Origin: Streptomyces sp. NBC_00223
GTDB lineage: Bacteria; Actinomycetota; Actinomycetes; Streptomycetales; Streptomycetaceae
Reading direction: 5' to 3'
DNA: 64,000 bases
Assembly: GCF_036199905.1 (NCBI RefSeq)
Contig: NZ_CP108109.1
Coordinates: forward strand, 7,401,001 to 7,465,000
Positions within the stretch are counted from its first letter, which is position 1. Every line of letters begins with the position of its first letter. Positions 35,153 through 44,793 of this stretch are shown here, piece by piece. The position numbers and the translations under genes are program-made. The notes under the pieces are model-generated. The model did no database searches, was not told the origin of the DNA, and saw only the letters and a program-made list of their open reading frames with translations.

Positions 35153-36028
35153 GTGAGTGAGAAGGACGTGGAGAGCCGGGAGCCGGAGGGCACCCCCTCC
35201 GTCACCGCGGGCGACGTCGCGGACGCCGCCCGCCTCGTCGCGCTCGGCCTGCAACCGAAACTCCTGCCGGCCCGCGACGCGGAATACGCCGAGCTGATCC
35301 GCCGCCACCGCGAAGACCCCTCGTTCGCCCGCCTCGCGGACGCCGTCGCCACCGGCCTCGGCCTCGTCGTCCTGGAGGTCTCGCCCCGGGCCGGCATGGC
35401 CGTCGCCGCCGCCGAGGACTCCGTCTTCGCCGTACGGATGGGCGACTACGCCCGCCGCGCCGCGTCCGACGCCGGGGACCGCTTCCTGCACGGCCTCGCC
35501 CACCTCGCCGCCGCGGCCCTCGCCTTCCCCCGCCCCGAAGACCTCGCCGACGACGGCTACATCGGCCGTATCACCGTCAACGGCGTGGACGCCTTCGTCC
35601 GCCAGGCGTGCCGCCGGCTGGAGGAACACGCGGACGAGTCCGGCGAGAACACCGACCCCGCCAGCGACGCCCCCGGCCTGGAAGCGGCCTGGCGGGTCTA
35701 CACCCGCCGCAGCGCGACCGGGGCCACCAAGGACGCCCGCCGGCTGGCCAGTTCGACCACCGGCATCATCGGCAAGGCCGTCGCCTTCCTGGTCGAATCC
35801 GGCTTCCTGCAGCGGACCGGCGACGACTCCGGCGGCACCTACCGCACCACCGCCCGCTACCAGTTGCAGGTCCGCGACATGGCGGGCAGCGCCGCGATGG
35901 GCGAACTGCTCGACCTCGGCATCGTGCCCGTCGCCGACGGCACCGCCACCCTCGTACCCGCCGCTGCCGCCGACGACGGGCTGGAGCTGGCGGCCGACGC
36001 CGGACTCCCGTTCCACACCTACTCCTGA
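35153..36028 (+). CDS. KITE-like (MksE/JetB-like) subunit of an SMC-type complex
   Basis: The 291-residue acidic protein has two winged-helix-like regions: GDVADAARLVALGLQPKLLPARDAEYAEL at the N-terminus, and TTGIIGKAVAFLVESGFLQRTGDDSGGTYRTTARYQLQVRDMAG near residues 195-245, the latter a clear wing hairpin. It fits the small dimeric KITE subunit (MukE, MksE, JetB) that bridges kleisin and SMC. The GTG at 35153 is preferred for its GGAGGAG ribosome binding site, and a GTG six codons earlier is possible. It ends 18 bases before the ATPase gene. The assignment rests on gene order and fold pattern. Confidence 0.68.
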   Translation: MSEKDVESREPEGTPSVTAGDVADAARLVALGLQPKLLPARDAEYAELIRRHREDPSFARLADAVATGLGLVVLEVSPRAGMAVAAAEDSVFAVRMGDYARRAASDAGDRFLHGLAHLAAAALAFPRPEDLADDGYIGRITVNGVDAFVRQACRRLEEHADESGENTDPASDAPGLEAAWRVYTRRSATGATKDARRLASSTTGIIGKAVAFLVESGFLQRTGDDSGGTYRTTARYQLQVRDMAGSAAMGELLDLGIVPVADGTATLVPAAAADDGLELAADAGLPFHTYS

Positions 36029-36046
36029 GCCACGAGAGCCCCCCGC

Positions 36047-39000
36047 ATGTACGAGCTGTCCCGCCTCCGCCTCTACTCCATCGGGCCCGCCGGCGCACGG
36101 TACGCCGACACCGTGCTCGATCTGCGCGGCGTCGGCGAACCCGTGCCGCAACCCGCCCCCGCCCAGGGCGACTTCTTCGCCGACGAGCCGACCGGACCAC
36201 CGCGCCGCCCGGCCCCCGCGGGCGTGCTGTTCCTGGAGAACGGCGGCGGCAAGTCCGTCCTGCTCAAGCTGATCTTCTCGGTGATGCTCCCCGGACACCG
36301 CAACACCCTCGGCGGCGCCAGCTCGGGCGTACTGCGCAAGTTCCTGCTGGCCGAGGACTGCGGCCATGTCGCCCTGGAGTGGCAGCACACCCTCACCGGT
36401 GAACTCGTCGTGGTCGGCAAGGTCAGCGAGTGGCGGGGCCGCCAAGTCTCCTCCGACCCACGGAAGTTCGCCGAAGCCTGGTACTCCTTCCGGCCGGGAC
36501 CGGGAATGAGCCTCGACGCGCTGCCGGTCGCGGAGTCCACGGCGGTACGGCCCCTCGCCGAGGGCGCCTCGGGCGCGCGCGGCCGGCGCCGCACGATGAA
36601 GGGGTTCAGGGACGCGCTCACCGAGGCAGGCAAGGCGTACCCGCACCTGGAGGTCGTCTGGGAGGAGATCCACGACCGCTGGAACGAACACCTCGGCGAC
36701 CTCGGCCTCGACCCCGAACTCTTCCGCTACCAGCGGGAGATGAACGCCGACGAGGGCGAGGCCGCGGGCCTGTTCGCGGTCAAGAAGGACTCCGACTTCA
36801 CCGACCTGCTGCTGCGTGCAGTCACCGACACCCGTGACACCGACGGCCTCGCCGACCTCGTGCACGGCTTCGCCGGCAAGCTGGGCCGGCGCGCCGAACT
36901 CACCGCTGAACGCGACTTCACCGCCGGCTCGCTCGATCTGCTGCAACGCATCGTGGACAGCGCCGCCGCCCGAGACCAGGCGCGCGGCGTCCACACCCAG
37001 TCCGAGCGCCGCACCCGCGGCCTGGCCCGGCGGCTGTCGGCCCGCGCCGGGCAGGAGCGCGGCAGGACCGCCGAGTTGGCCCAGCACATGGCCGCGGCCG
37101 CGCACGCCGTCACCGACGCCGAGCAGGCCCGCGCGGGCAGTTCCCTCATCGCGGCCGAACTCGCCTACCGCCACGCCTCGTTGGCGCTGGCCGCCGCCGA
37201 CAAGGGCGCGACGGCGCTGCGGCGCGAGCTGGTCGACGCCCGTACGCTGCACGCCGCCTGGCAGGCCGCCGAGACCGTACTGCGGCACCGCGCCGCGGGA
37301 GACCGGCTGGCCCGGGTCACCACGGCCATCCGCGAGGCGGAACGGGACGCCGCCCCCGCGCTGGCGGCCCGCACCACGGCCGCCGCCGATCTCGTACGGG
37401 CCCTGCACGCGGCCGCCGCGCGCGCCGAGCGGCAGGCGGACGAGGAGGAGGAGCGGTCCGCCGAACTCCAGGCGCGGTCCGAGACCGCGCACCGCGACGC
37501 GACGGCCGCCGCCACGGGAGCCCAGCGGGCCCGCAGCGAGAGCGGGCACCTCGGGCAGCGGCTCGCCGAGGTCGGGCAGGAGACCGCGGAGGCGGTACGG
37601 GCCGGATGGCTGGACGACTCCGCCCCCGACGCGGACCCGGCGCGGGCCGCGCTCGCCGCGTCCGACGCGGAGAAGTCGGCGCAGGGGCTGGCCCGTGGCG
37701 CCGCGGCCGCGGCCTCGGCCGCCGCCGCGCGGGCCCGTGAAGCCGCCTCCGCCGAGGCCCGGGCCGAACTCGCCGCCGCGCGGGCGGCCGACGCCCTCGG
37801 CACGGCGGAGGCCGCGCACTCGGCCGCGACGGTCGCCGCGACGGCGCTGGCGGGCGACTCCCGCCTCACCGCACTGCTCAGCCTCGACGTAGCACCCCAG
37901 ACGATCCCCGCCCAGCCGTCCGGCAGCGCGGTCCGGGCAGTCGGCGCCGATTCCCCGCAGGACAGCGGTCCGGGTGACGGCGGCCGAGCGCCGGGCGCTG
38001 GCGCCACGTCGGCCACCACGCACGCGGACGCGCCTCCCGGCCCGGCGGCCGGTACGCCCGACCACGGCGAGGAACCAGGCCCCGACGCGGCCCACGGGGG
38101 CGCCGGTTCGGCGGGTACGCGTCCGGCCGACGCGGGCCGTACCCGCGCCGCAGGGCACACCGCGCGTCCCGGTATCACGAGCCGGGTGGACGCCGACACA
38201 CCGCCCGGCCGTGGAGGCGCCGCCCGGCACCCCGGCGTCGAGGCCCGCCGCGGGGGCGCGCTCAGCGCCGCCGAGCTGGACGCCTTCGCGGACTCCCTGC
38301 GCGAACTGCTCGACGACTCCGTCAGCGCCGCCGAGCGGCAGCTGTTCGAGCTGCGGACCGCCGCCGCCGACGACGCCCGTATTCTCGGGGCGCTCGGCGA
38401 CGGCGGTCTGCTGCCCGCGGGGCCCGATGTGCTGGCGACCGTGGAACACCTCGGCGAGCACGGCATCCCCGCCCTGCCCGGCTGGCGTTACCTCGCCCAG
38501 GCCGTGGACCCCGTGGACCACGCCGCGGTGATGGCAGCACGCCCCGAGCTGGTCGACGGCGTCGTGGTGACCGACCCGGACACGTACGCCCGGGCCAGGG
38601 AGGTGCTGGAGGGCGCCGCCCTGCTGCCCAGGTCCACCGTCGCGGTCGGCACCGCGGCCGCCCTGCTCGCCCCGCCCCCGGCCGGCGACCGCCCGCAGGA
38701 CGTCTACCTCGTCCCGCCGAACCCGGCGATGCACGACGAGGTCGCCGCCGACGGCGAACGGCAGGAGCTGCGGGCCCGGGCCACCGCCCGGGAGGAGGAG
38801 ATCCGCGCGCTGGCCGCCCGGCTCGCCCACGACCGGACGCTCGCCGCCCGGCTCGCGTCCTGGCGTACGACCTGCCCGCCCGGGCGCCTCGACGAGCTGG
38901 CGGCGGAGGTCGCCGCCGCCAGGGAGAGCGCCGAGCGGGCCCGTACGGAGCTGGCCGCGATCCGCGAGGAGCGCGCGGCGGCCGAGGCCGCGTCCGCCGA

Positions 39001-41143
39001 GGCCACCGCCGAGAGCGATGCCCGCCGCGCCGCCGCCGAGCAGGCCAGCCGCCGGGCCGACGCCCTCGCCGGGCTCGCCCACCGGTTGCGCGAGCGGGCC
39101 AACTGGCAGCGCAGAAGCCGGGAGTTGGCCGCCGACGCGGCCGAGGCCGAGGCCCGCGCCGAGGTGTGCCTCGCGCAGGCCAGGGCGGCCGACGAGGACC
39201 GCCGCGCCGCCCAGCGCGCCTCCGACGACGCCCGCCGTACCGCCCGAGTGCTGCGCGCCGAGCGCTCCGAGATCGCCGGCGCCCCCGAGGACAGCGCGCC
39301 GGGCGAGGACACCGAGCCGTCCGCCGAGTCGCTGCCCGCCCTGCGCGAGGCGTACCGCGCGGCCTCCGAGGTGTACGAGAAGGTCGGCGTCGGCGCCGAC
39401 CTGCGCGCCGAACAGGCCCGCGCGGAAAGCACCGAGAACTCCGCCCTCACCGAACTCGGCCGCCTCACCAACAAGGTACGCAGCCGCGCCGCCCAACTCC
39501 TCGAAGGCCCCGACGGCGCCGACGGCCCCTCACGGCAGGCCGCGGCCGCCCGCGCGGAACAGCTCGTGCAGACCCTCGAATCGCGCGCCGTCACCGCCAG
39601 CGAACAGCTCGGTCGGCTCCGCGGCGAGGCCGAACGCCTCGCGCCCACCGAGGGCGACGCCCACACCCCGCTGCCCGAGGAACTGGAGCCGCGCGACGCC
39701 GAGCACGCCCAGGAGCTGCTGCGCGCCGCCAACGCCGAACTCGCCGCCCGTACCGAGGCATGGGAGCAGGCCGGCACCGCCCACGCGGACATGGTCAGGG
39801 CGCACCGCGCGGCCGAGGACGCGGCCGGCGGCTTCGACGAGATCGCCGCGATGCTCCGCGACCTGCTGCGCGACGGCCCGCAGACACCGGCCCCCGAGGA
39901 CGAGGAGCCCGAACCGTACCCGGGCAGCCCCGAGGAGGCCCGGCAGGCCGCCGCGGAGGCCCGCCGCGGCCTGCGCGGCTGCGCCGCCGACCTGTCCGCC
40001 GCCGAGACGGCGCTGCGCGAGACCTCCGACGTACTCGTACGGCACGCCAACGCCGTCCGCTACGAGCCGGTGCGCACCCCCGCCCGCCAGCAGATCAGGG
40101 AGCTGCCCGGCGCCGCGCTGCCCGACCACGCGGCGGCCTGGGCCGCGGCCTTCGCCCCCCGGCTGCGCGTACTGACCGATGAGCTCGGCCAGTTGGAGCG
40201 CAACCGGGACAGCATCGTGGACCGGCTGCGCGGGCTCGTCGAGTCCGCGCTCGCCACCCTGCGCTCGGCCCAGCGGCTCTCCAAGCTGCCGGAGGGCCTG
40301 GGCGAGTGGTCGGGGCAGGAATTCCTGCGGATCCGCTTCGAGGACCCCGACCAGGCCGTCCTCACCGAACGCCTCGGCGAGGTCATCGACGAGGCGACCC
40401 GCTCGGCCGTACGGAAGAACTCCGATCTGCGCCGCGACGGGATGTCCCTGCTGCTGCGCGGGGTCGCCGCCGCCCTCGAACCGCGCGGCATCGCCGTGGA
40501 GATCCTCAAGCCGGACGCGGTGCTGCGCGCCGAGCGCGTGCCCGTCGGGCAGATGGGTGACGTGTTCTCCGGCGGCCAGCTGCTCACCGCCGCGATCGCG
40601 CTCTACTGCACGATGGCCGCGCTGCGCAGCAACGACCGGGGCCGCGACCGGCAGCGGCACGCCGGCACGCTCTTCCTCGACAACCCCATCGGCCGGGCCA
40701 ACGCCACCTATCTGCTGGAGCTCCAGCGGGCCGTCGCGGACGCGCTGGGCGTCCAACTGCTGTACACCACGGGCCTGTTCGACACGACCGCGCTCGCCGA
40801 GTTCCCGCTGGTCGTACGGCTGCGCAATGACGCGGACCTGCGGGCGGGGCTGAAGTACATCAGCGTCGAGGAGCATCTGCGGCCCGGTCTGCCGGTGCCC
40901 GACCCGCACGGCGAGCAGGTGCACGGCGAGATCACCGCGACCCGGATGTTCCGCCGCCCGCCGGAGGCGCCCGCCGCGGCGGCCGGTACGGCACACACCA
41001 CGGCGGCCGGCACGACACACAGCACCGGCCACCCGGCCGCCCCGGACGTGGCTCCCGGCCCCTCGGGCGCCGTCCGAAACCCGTCCGTCACGTCCCTCGA
41101 ACCACCCCTCACGGCCGCCGCGAACCCCCTCCGCGAGCCGTAG
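36047..41143 (+). CDS. SMC-like ATPase (MksB/JetC-like), very large, atypical Walker B
   Basis: The 1698-residue protein has an N-terminal ATPase half with Walker A LFLENGGGKSVLLKL (Lys69-Ser70). Alanine/arginine/glutamate-rich coiled coils run from about 300 to 600. A disordered Pro/Gly/Ala insert spans about 611-735, a hinge-like globular domain about 780-905 (VLATVEHLGEHGIPALPGWRY), and returning coils lie from about 910 to 1350. The C-terminal ATPase half has signature motif VFSGGQLLTAA (about 1507) and Walker B TLFLDNPIG (Asp1545). The residue after the Walker B Asp is Asn rather than the usual catalytic Glu. This is the motor of an SMC/condensin-like complex with the two preceding gene products. 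JetC and MksB proteins are usually about 900-1200 residues, so this one is long. No JetD-like nuclease follows. Confidence 0.85.
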   Translation: MYELSRLRLYSIGPAGARYADTVLDLRGVGEPVPQPAPAQGDFFADEPTGPPRRPAPAGVLFLENGGGKSVLLKLIFSVMLPGHRNTLGGASSGVLRKFLLAEDCGHVALEWQHTLTGELVVVGKVSEWRGRQVSSDPRKFAEAWYSFRPGPGMSLDALPVAESTAVRPLAEGASGARGRRRTMKGFRDALTEAGKAYPHLEVVWEEIHDRWNEHLGDLGLDPELFRYQREMNADEGEAAGLFAVKKDSDFTDLLLRAVTDTRDTDGLADLVHGFAGKLGRRAELTAERDFTAGSLDLLQRIVDSAAARDQARGVHTQSERRTRGLARRLSARAGQERGRTAELAQHMAAAAHAVTDAEQARAGSSLIAAELAYRHASLALAAADKGATALRRELVDARTLHAAWQAAETVLRHRAAGDRLARVTTAIREAERDAAPALAARTTAAADLVRALHAAAARAERQADEEEERSAELQARSETAHRDATAAATGAQRARSESGHLGQRLAEVGQETAEAVRAGWLDDSAPDADPARAALAASDAEKSAQGLARGAAAAASAAAARAREAASAEARAELAAARAADALGTAEAAHSAATVAATALAGDSRLTALLSLDVAPQTIPAQPSGSAVRAVGADSPQDSGPGDGGRAPGAGATSATTHADAPPGPAAGTPDHGEEPGPDAAHGGAGSAGTRPADAGRTRAAGHTARPGITSRVDADTPPGRGGAARHPGVEARRGGALSAAELDAFADSLRELLDDSVSAAERQLFELRTAAADDARILGALGDGGLLPAGPDVLATVEHLGEHGIPALPGWRYLAQAVDPVDHAAVMAARPELVDGVVVTDPDTYARAREVLEGAALLPRSTVAVGTAAALLAPPPAGDRPQDVYLVPPNPAMHDEVAADGERQELRARATAREEEIRALAARLAHDRTLAARLASWRTTCPPGRLDELAAEVAAARESAERARTELAAIREERAAAEAASAEATAESDARRAAAEQASRRADALAGLAHRLRERANWQRRSRELAADAAEAEARAEVCLAQARAADEDRRAAQRASDDARRTARVLRAERSEIAGAPEDSAPGEDTEPSAESLPALREAYRAASEVYEKVGVGADLRAEQARAESTENSALTELGRLTNKVRSRAAQLLEGPDGADGPSRQAAAARAEQLVQTLESRAVTASEQLGRLRGEAERLAPTEGDAHTPLPEELEPRDAEHAQELLRAANAELAARTEAWEQAGTAHADMVRAHRAAEDAAGGFDEIAAMLRDLLRDGPQTPAPEDEEPEPYPGSPEEARQAAAEARRGLRGCAADLSAAETALRETSDVLVRHANAVRYEPVRTPARQQIRELPGAALPDHAAAWAAAFAPRLRVLTDELGQLERNRDSIVDRLRGLVESALATLRSAQRLSKLPEGLGEWSGQEFLRIRFEDPDQAVLTERLGEVIDEATRSAVRKNSDLRRDGMSLLLRGVAAALEPRGIAVEILKPDAVLRAERVPVGQMGDVFSGGQLLTAAIALYCTMAALRSNDRGRDRQRHAGTLFLDNPIGRANATYLLELQRAVADALGVQLLYTTGLFDTTALAEFPLVVRLRNDADLRAGLKYISVEEHLRPGLPVPDPHGEQVHGEITATRMFRRPPEAPAAAAGTAHTTAAGTTHSTGHPAAPDVAPGPSGAVRNPSVTSLEPPLTAAANPLREP

Positions 41144-41177
41144 AACGACCGAAAAGCCGCGCCTCCCCAGCCCCCGC

Positions 41178-41203
41178 GCGCACGGGTGTCAGACCCCGTG
41201 CGC
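41178..41203. terminator. Hairpin terminating the SMC-like operon
   Basis: GCGCACGGG (41178-41186) pairs with CCCGTGCGC (41195-41203) around an 8-base loop. The stop codon of the convergent small membrane protein lies in the loop. Confidence 0.6.
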
Positions 41204-41569
41204 CCGGGGTATGCGGTGGCCGCGCCCGTCCCGTCCCCCGTCGCGCAGGGCGGGCCGCGCCCCCCGCCGCGCCCTGCGCCGCTCCCGGCGCGCGGCCCGC
41301 GCCACGCTGCTCGGGCTGGACAGCACCCCGTTGCGCTGGTTCCACACCTGCCGGGTCACCCACACATCCAGCACCGCCCAGGTGGCGACGACGCTGGTGA
41401 GCACGGTCAGCAGCGTCGCGGGCGCGCTCAGCCACGAGTGCCCGGCCGCCAGCAGCGTCGCGATCACCGCCTCGACCAGAACCACGGCCACGATCAGCAC
41501 CGCCCGTACCGCCGCCGCCCGCACCGGGTCGGGCAGCCGCGCGGTGCCGACGGGCTCTTCCTCCCACAT
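41189..41569 (-). CDS. Small two-helix membrane protein
   Basis: This protein of about 126 residues has two hydrophobic stretches (AVRAVLIVAVVLVEAVIATLLAAGH and APATLLTVLTSVVATWAVLDVWV), then a strongly basic tail (ARRERRRARRGARP) that would stay in the cytoplasm. No known family is recognised. I take the ATG at 41569 (MWEEEPVG), which has AGGGG 8 bases upstream. Two earlier ATGs at 41590 and 41623 are in frame but lack an RBS. It lies convergent to the SMC-like gene and divergent from the conservon, and shows no sign of belonging to either. Confidence 0.65.
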   Translation of the reverse strand: MWEEEPVGTARLPDPVRAAAVRAVLIVAVVLVEAVIATLLAAGHSWLSAPATLLTVLTSVVATWAVLDVWVTRQVWNQRNGVLSSPSSVARAARRERRRARRGARPALRDGGRDGRGHRIPRAHGV

Positions 41570-41671
41570 GGATTGCCCCTGGAACTTCATGAAAGGTGCC
41601 TGCCCCGAAAAATCCGGGTGCATTCAGGAGGTACGTTTCCGGCCAGACCCGCCCAACCCACCGGACTGACT

Positions 41672-41756
41672 TTCGAGTTAGCCCCGGCACAGTAGTAGGC
41701 TCACGCCGTTTAAACGCGACAGACGCCCCCGAAGTGGGGGAGACGTTGGGGAGGCC
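41672..41756 (+). promoter_or_regulatory. Putative promoter of the conservon
   Basis: TTCGAG (41672-41677) and TAGGCT (41696-41701) are 18 bases apart, a plausible Streptomyces promoter. CGTTTAAACG, a perfect palindrome, follows near 41707-41717. GGGGAGG lies just before the cvnA start. Confidence 0.4.
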
Positions 41757-44339
41757 ATGCGCTTTCGCGGTACGACGATCCGCCGGAAGATCGTGGCGCT
41801 GCTGCTGATCCCACTGGTGTCCCTGACCGCCATCTGGGGCTTCGCCGCCACCATCACCGGCCGTGCTGTGCTCGGCCGGCCGAACATTCAGCGAATAGCC
41901 GCCAATGTGGTCTATCCCGGTGAGGACGCGGTCAGCGGCCTGGAGCAGGAGCGCAAGGTCGCCCTGCTCTACGTGGCCAACAGCCGTGACTCACAGGCCC
42001 GGATCGCCTTCGACAAGCAGCAACGCACCACCGACGCGGCGTTGGCGAAACTCCGCACCCGGATCAACACCTCCGGTATCCGCAGCGAACTCGACGGACT
42101 GGCCCGGGAACGGCTCGACGCCTTCCTCGGCACCGCCGAGGGACTGACCTCGCTCCGCCAGCGGATCGACAACCAGCGGATCACCCGCGGCGACACCTAC
42201 GACGCGTACAACTCGCTGACCGACCCGGCCTTCAAGCTCTTCGACGACCTCGACCCGCTGAGCAGTGTGCGACTGGACAGCCAGCGCCGGGCGGTCGTCG
42301 ACATCGGCCGGGCGCGCGAGGCGGTCAGCCGGCAGGACGCCGTGATGTCCGCCGCGATCAGCACCGGCCACCTCAGCGAGGGCGAGCTGACGGACTTCAC
42401 CTTCGCGGTCGGCCAGGAGCGCAACTACTACAAGGACGACCTCGGCACCCTCGACGCCGACATCCGCTCGCCCTTCGAGGCGTACTGGCGGGGCACCAAC
42501 GGCAAGGCGCTGCGTTCGGTCCAGGACGCGATCATCGCGGCCGGCCTCGACAGCGCGCCGATCATCGCGGCCCACCTGTCCTGGCCCAGCGTCGCAGGCA
42601 CGGCCTTCGACGACCTGGGCAGGCTGAACGCCACGGCCCAGGCGCAGTTCACCAAGCAGGCCCGCCCCCTGGCGACCGCGAGGATCGTCGAGGCGGCCGT
42701 GGCCGGCGGCTTCGGTCTGATCGCGGTGATCGCCTCACTGGTGGTGTCGGTACGCATCGGCCGCGGTCTGATCCGCGACCTGACCGGACTGCGCCGCGAG
42801 GCCCAGGAGGTCTCCGGCACCCGGCTGCCGCGCGTGATGCGGCGCCTCGCCTCGGGCGAACAGGTCGACATCGAGACCGAGGTGCCGCGCCTGCAGTACG
42901 CGGACGACGAGGTCGGCCAGGTCGGCAAGGCGCTCAACACCCTCCAGCGCACCGCGGTCGAGGCCGCGGTCCGCCAGGCCGACATGCGCAAGGGCGTCTC
43001 CGACGTCTTCGTCAACCTCGCCCGCCGCAGCCAGGTCCTGCTGCACCGCCAGCTGACCCTGCTGGACGCGATGGAGCGCAGGACCGAGAACGCCGAAGAG
43101 CTCGCCGACCTCTTCCGCCTCGACCACATGACCACCCGTATGCGGCGGCACGCCGAGGGTCTGGTCATCCTCTCCGGCGCCGCCCCCTCCCGGCAGTGGC
43201 GCAAGCCCGTCCAGCTGATGGACGTGGTCCGCGCGGCGGTCGCCGAGGTCGAGGACTACGAGCGGATCGAGGTACGGCGGCTGCCCAGGCTGGCCGTGAC
43301 CGGCGCCGCCGTCGCCGACCTCACCCACCTGCTCGCCGAACTCATCGAGAACGCGGCCGTGTTCTCGCCCCCGCACACCCAAGTGCGGCTGCACGGCGAA
43401 CCGGTTGCCAACGGCTTCGTGCTGGAGATCGACGACCGCGGCCTCGGCCTGACCCCGGACGCGCTGCTCGAAGCGAACCTCCGGCTGGCCGAGACCCCCG
43501 AGTTCGAGCTGTCCGACACCGACCGGCTCGGCCTGTTCGTGGTCAGCCGGCTGGCCCAGCGGCACGGCGTCCGGGTCTCGCTGCGGCAGTCCCCGTACGG
43601 CGGCACCACCGCGGTCGTCCTGATCCCGGCGACCCTGCTCTCCGAGACCGGCGACGACACCGGGTCCACCCGGCTCGGCGAGTCCCCCCAGCCGCGCGCG
43701 CTCCAGACGGCCGGGGACACCGAGCACACCTTCCGCCAGTGGGGCCTGGACGCCGGCGGTGAACGCCACAAGGAGCACGCGGCGCACCCCGACGAGCCCG
43801 GCGCGCTGTCCGACGACGATCCGGAGCTGGACGGCCCCGTGCCGCTGCCGCGCCGGCGCCGCAGCGCGCCCGTCCTGGTCTCCGACCGGGGCCGGCCGGT
43901 GGGCGAGCGCCCGCAGAACTCCGGCGCGGAGGAGCCCTCCGCACCGGAACCGGCCGCCGTACGGCCGCAGCCCCAGCCGCTGCCGCCCGCCCAGCCCGTC
44001 GTGCACTCCGTGCCGCCGGTCCAGGCGGTCCCGTCCGGCCCGCCGCAGCGGCGCGCCCAGCCGCCCGCCGGGGCGACGACCTCGGGCACCGGCAGCGTCC
44101 TTCCGCGCCGGGTCAGGCAGGCCAGCCTCGCACCGCAGCTGCGCGCCGAGGCCGCGCAGGACAGCGCTCCCAAGCCGCCCGCCGCGAACCGGGAACGCTC
44201 CGCGGACGAGGTGCGCGACCGGATGGCCGCGCTCCAGCGCGGCTGGCAGCGCGGCCGGGAGGGCGCGAGCCCGGACAACACCACAGACGACCCATCGACA
44301 TCAGTACCGCGAACGACACCTGAGGGGACCGGTCGATGA
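41757..44339 (+). CDS. cvnA: Conservon sensor protein CvnA (NIT-domain histidine kinase-like)
   Basis: The 860-residue protein has one N-terminal membrane helix (KIVALLLIPLVSLTAIWGF) and an extracytoplasmic NIT (nitrate/nitrite-sensing-like) domain to about 300. A second helix (GGFGLIAVIASLVVSV), a HAMP-like linker and a helical segment with RLDHMTTRMRRHAEGL follow. The HATPase domain has LLAELIENAAVFSPP, EIDDRGLGL and GLFVVSRLAQRHG. A 210-residue Pro/Ala/Gly-rich tail follows. In conservons CvnA binds CvnB-CvnD on the membrane and its ATPase is thought to control the GTPase CvnD. Autophosphorylation is not established for this group. It starts the four-gene cvn operon, with a 4-base overlap to cvnB. 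Confidence 0.92.
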   Translation: MRFRGTTIRRKIVALLLIPLVSLTAIWGFAATITGRAVLGRPNIQRIAANVVYPGEDAVSGLEQERKVALLYVANSRDSQARIAFDKQQRTTDAALAKLRTRINTSGIRSELDGLARERLDAFLGTAEGLTSLRQRIDNQRITRGDTYDAYNSLTDPAFKLFDDLDPLSSVRLDSQRRAVVDIGRAREAVSRQDAVMSAAISTGHLSEGELTDFTFAVGQERNYYKDDLGTLDADIRSPFEAYWRGTNGKALRSVQDAIIAAGLDSAPIIAAHLSWPSVAGTAFDDLGRLNATAQAQFTKQARPLATARIVEAAVAGGFGLIAVIASLVVSVRIGRGLIRDLTGLRREAQEVSGTRLPRVMRRLASGEQVDIETEVPRLQYADDEVGQVGKALNTLQRTAVEAAVRQADMRKGVSDVFVNLARRSQVLLHRQLTLLDAMERRTENAEELADLFRLDHMTTRMRRHAEGLVILSGAAPSRQWRKPVQLMDVVRAAVAEVEDYERIEVRRLPRLAVTGAAVADLTHLLAELIENAAVFSPPHTQVRLHGEPVANGFVLEIDDRGLGLTPDALLEANLRLAETPEFELSDTDRLGLFVVSRLAQRHGVRVSLRQSPYGGTTAVVLIPATLLSETGDDTGSTRLGESPQPRALQTAGDTEHTFRQWGLDAGGERHKEHAAHPDEPGALSDDDPELDGPVPLPRRRRSAPVLVSDRGRPVGERPQNSGAEEPSAPEPAAVRPQPQPLPPAQPVVHSVPPVQAVPSGPPQRRAQPPAGATTSGTGSVLPRRVRQASLAPQLRAEAAQDSAPKPPAANRERSADEVRDRMAALQRGWQRGREGASPDNTTDDPSTSVPRTTPEGTGR

Positions 44340-44758
44340 CCGCACCATCGAGCCCGACACGCGAGCTGAGCTGGCTCCTTGACGATCTGGTCGCCCGTGT
44401 GGCCAGTATCCGCAAGGCCCTGGTCCTCTCCGGGGACGGCCTGGCCATCGGCGCTTCGGACGGACTCACCCGCGAGGACTCCGAACATCTCGCCGCCGTG
44501 GCCTCCGGCTTCCACAGCCTCGCCAAGGGCGTCGGCCGGCATTTCAACGCCGGAAGCGTCCGACAGACCATGGTCGAGCTGGACGACGCCTTCCTGTTCG
44601 TGACGGCGGCGGGCGACGGCAGTTGCCTGGCCGTGCTGACCGACGCGGATTCCGACGTCGGCCAGGTCGCGTACGAGATGGCTCTTCTGGTCAAGCGGGT
44701 AGGAGCTCATCTGGGCAGCGCACCGCGAAGTGACGGCGGTACGGCGCTCAGCGGCTGA
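44336..44758 (+). CDS. cvnB: Conservon roadblock/LC7 protein CvnB
   Basis: The 140-residue roadblock/LC7 (MglB-like) domain protein contains LSWLLDDLVARVASIRKALVLSGDGLAIGASDGL and the closing ADSDVGQVAYEMALLVKRVGAHLG. Such proteins act as regulators of small GTPases, here presumably CvnD. Its ATG overlaps the cvnA stop (ATGA), so they are coupled. Confidence 0.94.
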   Translation: MTAPSSPTRELSWLLDDLVARVASIRKALVLSGDGLAIGASDGLTREDSEHLAAVASGFHSLAKGVGRHFNAGSVRQTMVELDDAFLFVTAAGDGSCLAVLTDADSDVGQVAYEMALLVKRVGAHLGSAPRSDGGTALSG

Positions 44759-44793
44759 CCGCATGAGCTGATCGAACGGGGTGGCAGGGCGAC

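Noticed and set aside
34788..35156. Small plus-strand gene in the SMC operon gap
   Set aside because: The protein would only be a duplicated arginine-rich motif arising from the 50-bp direct repeat.
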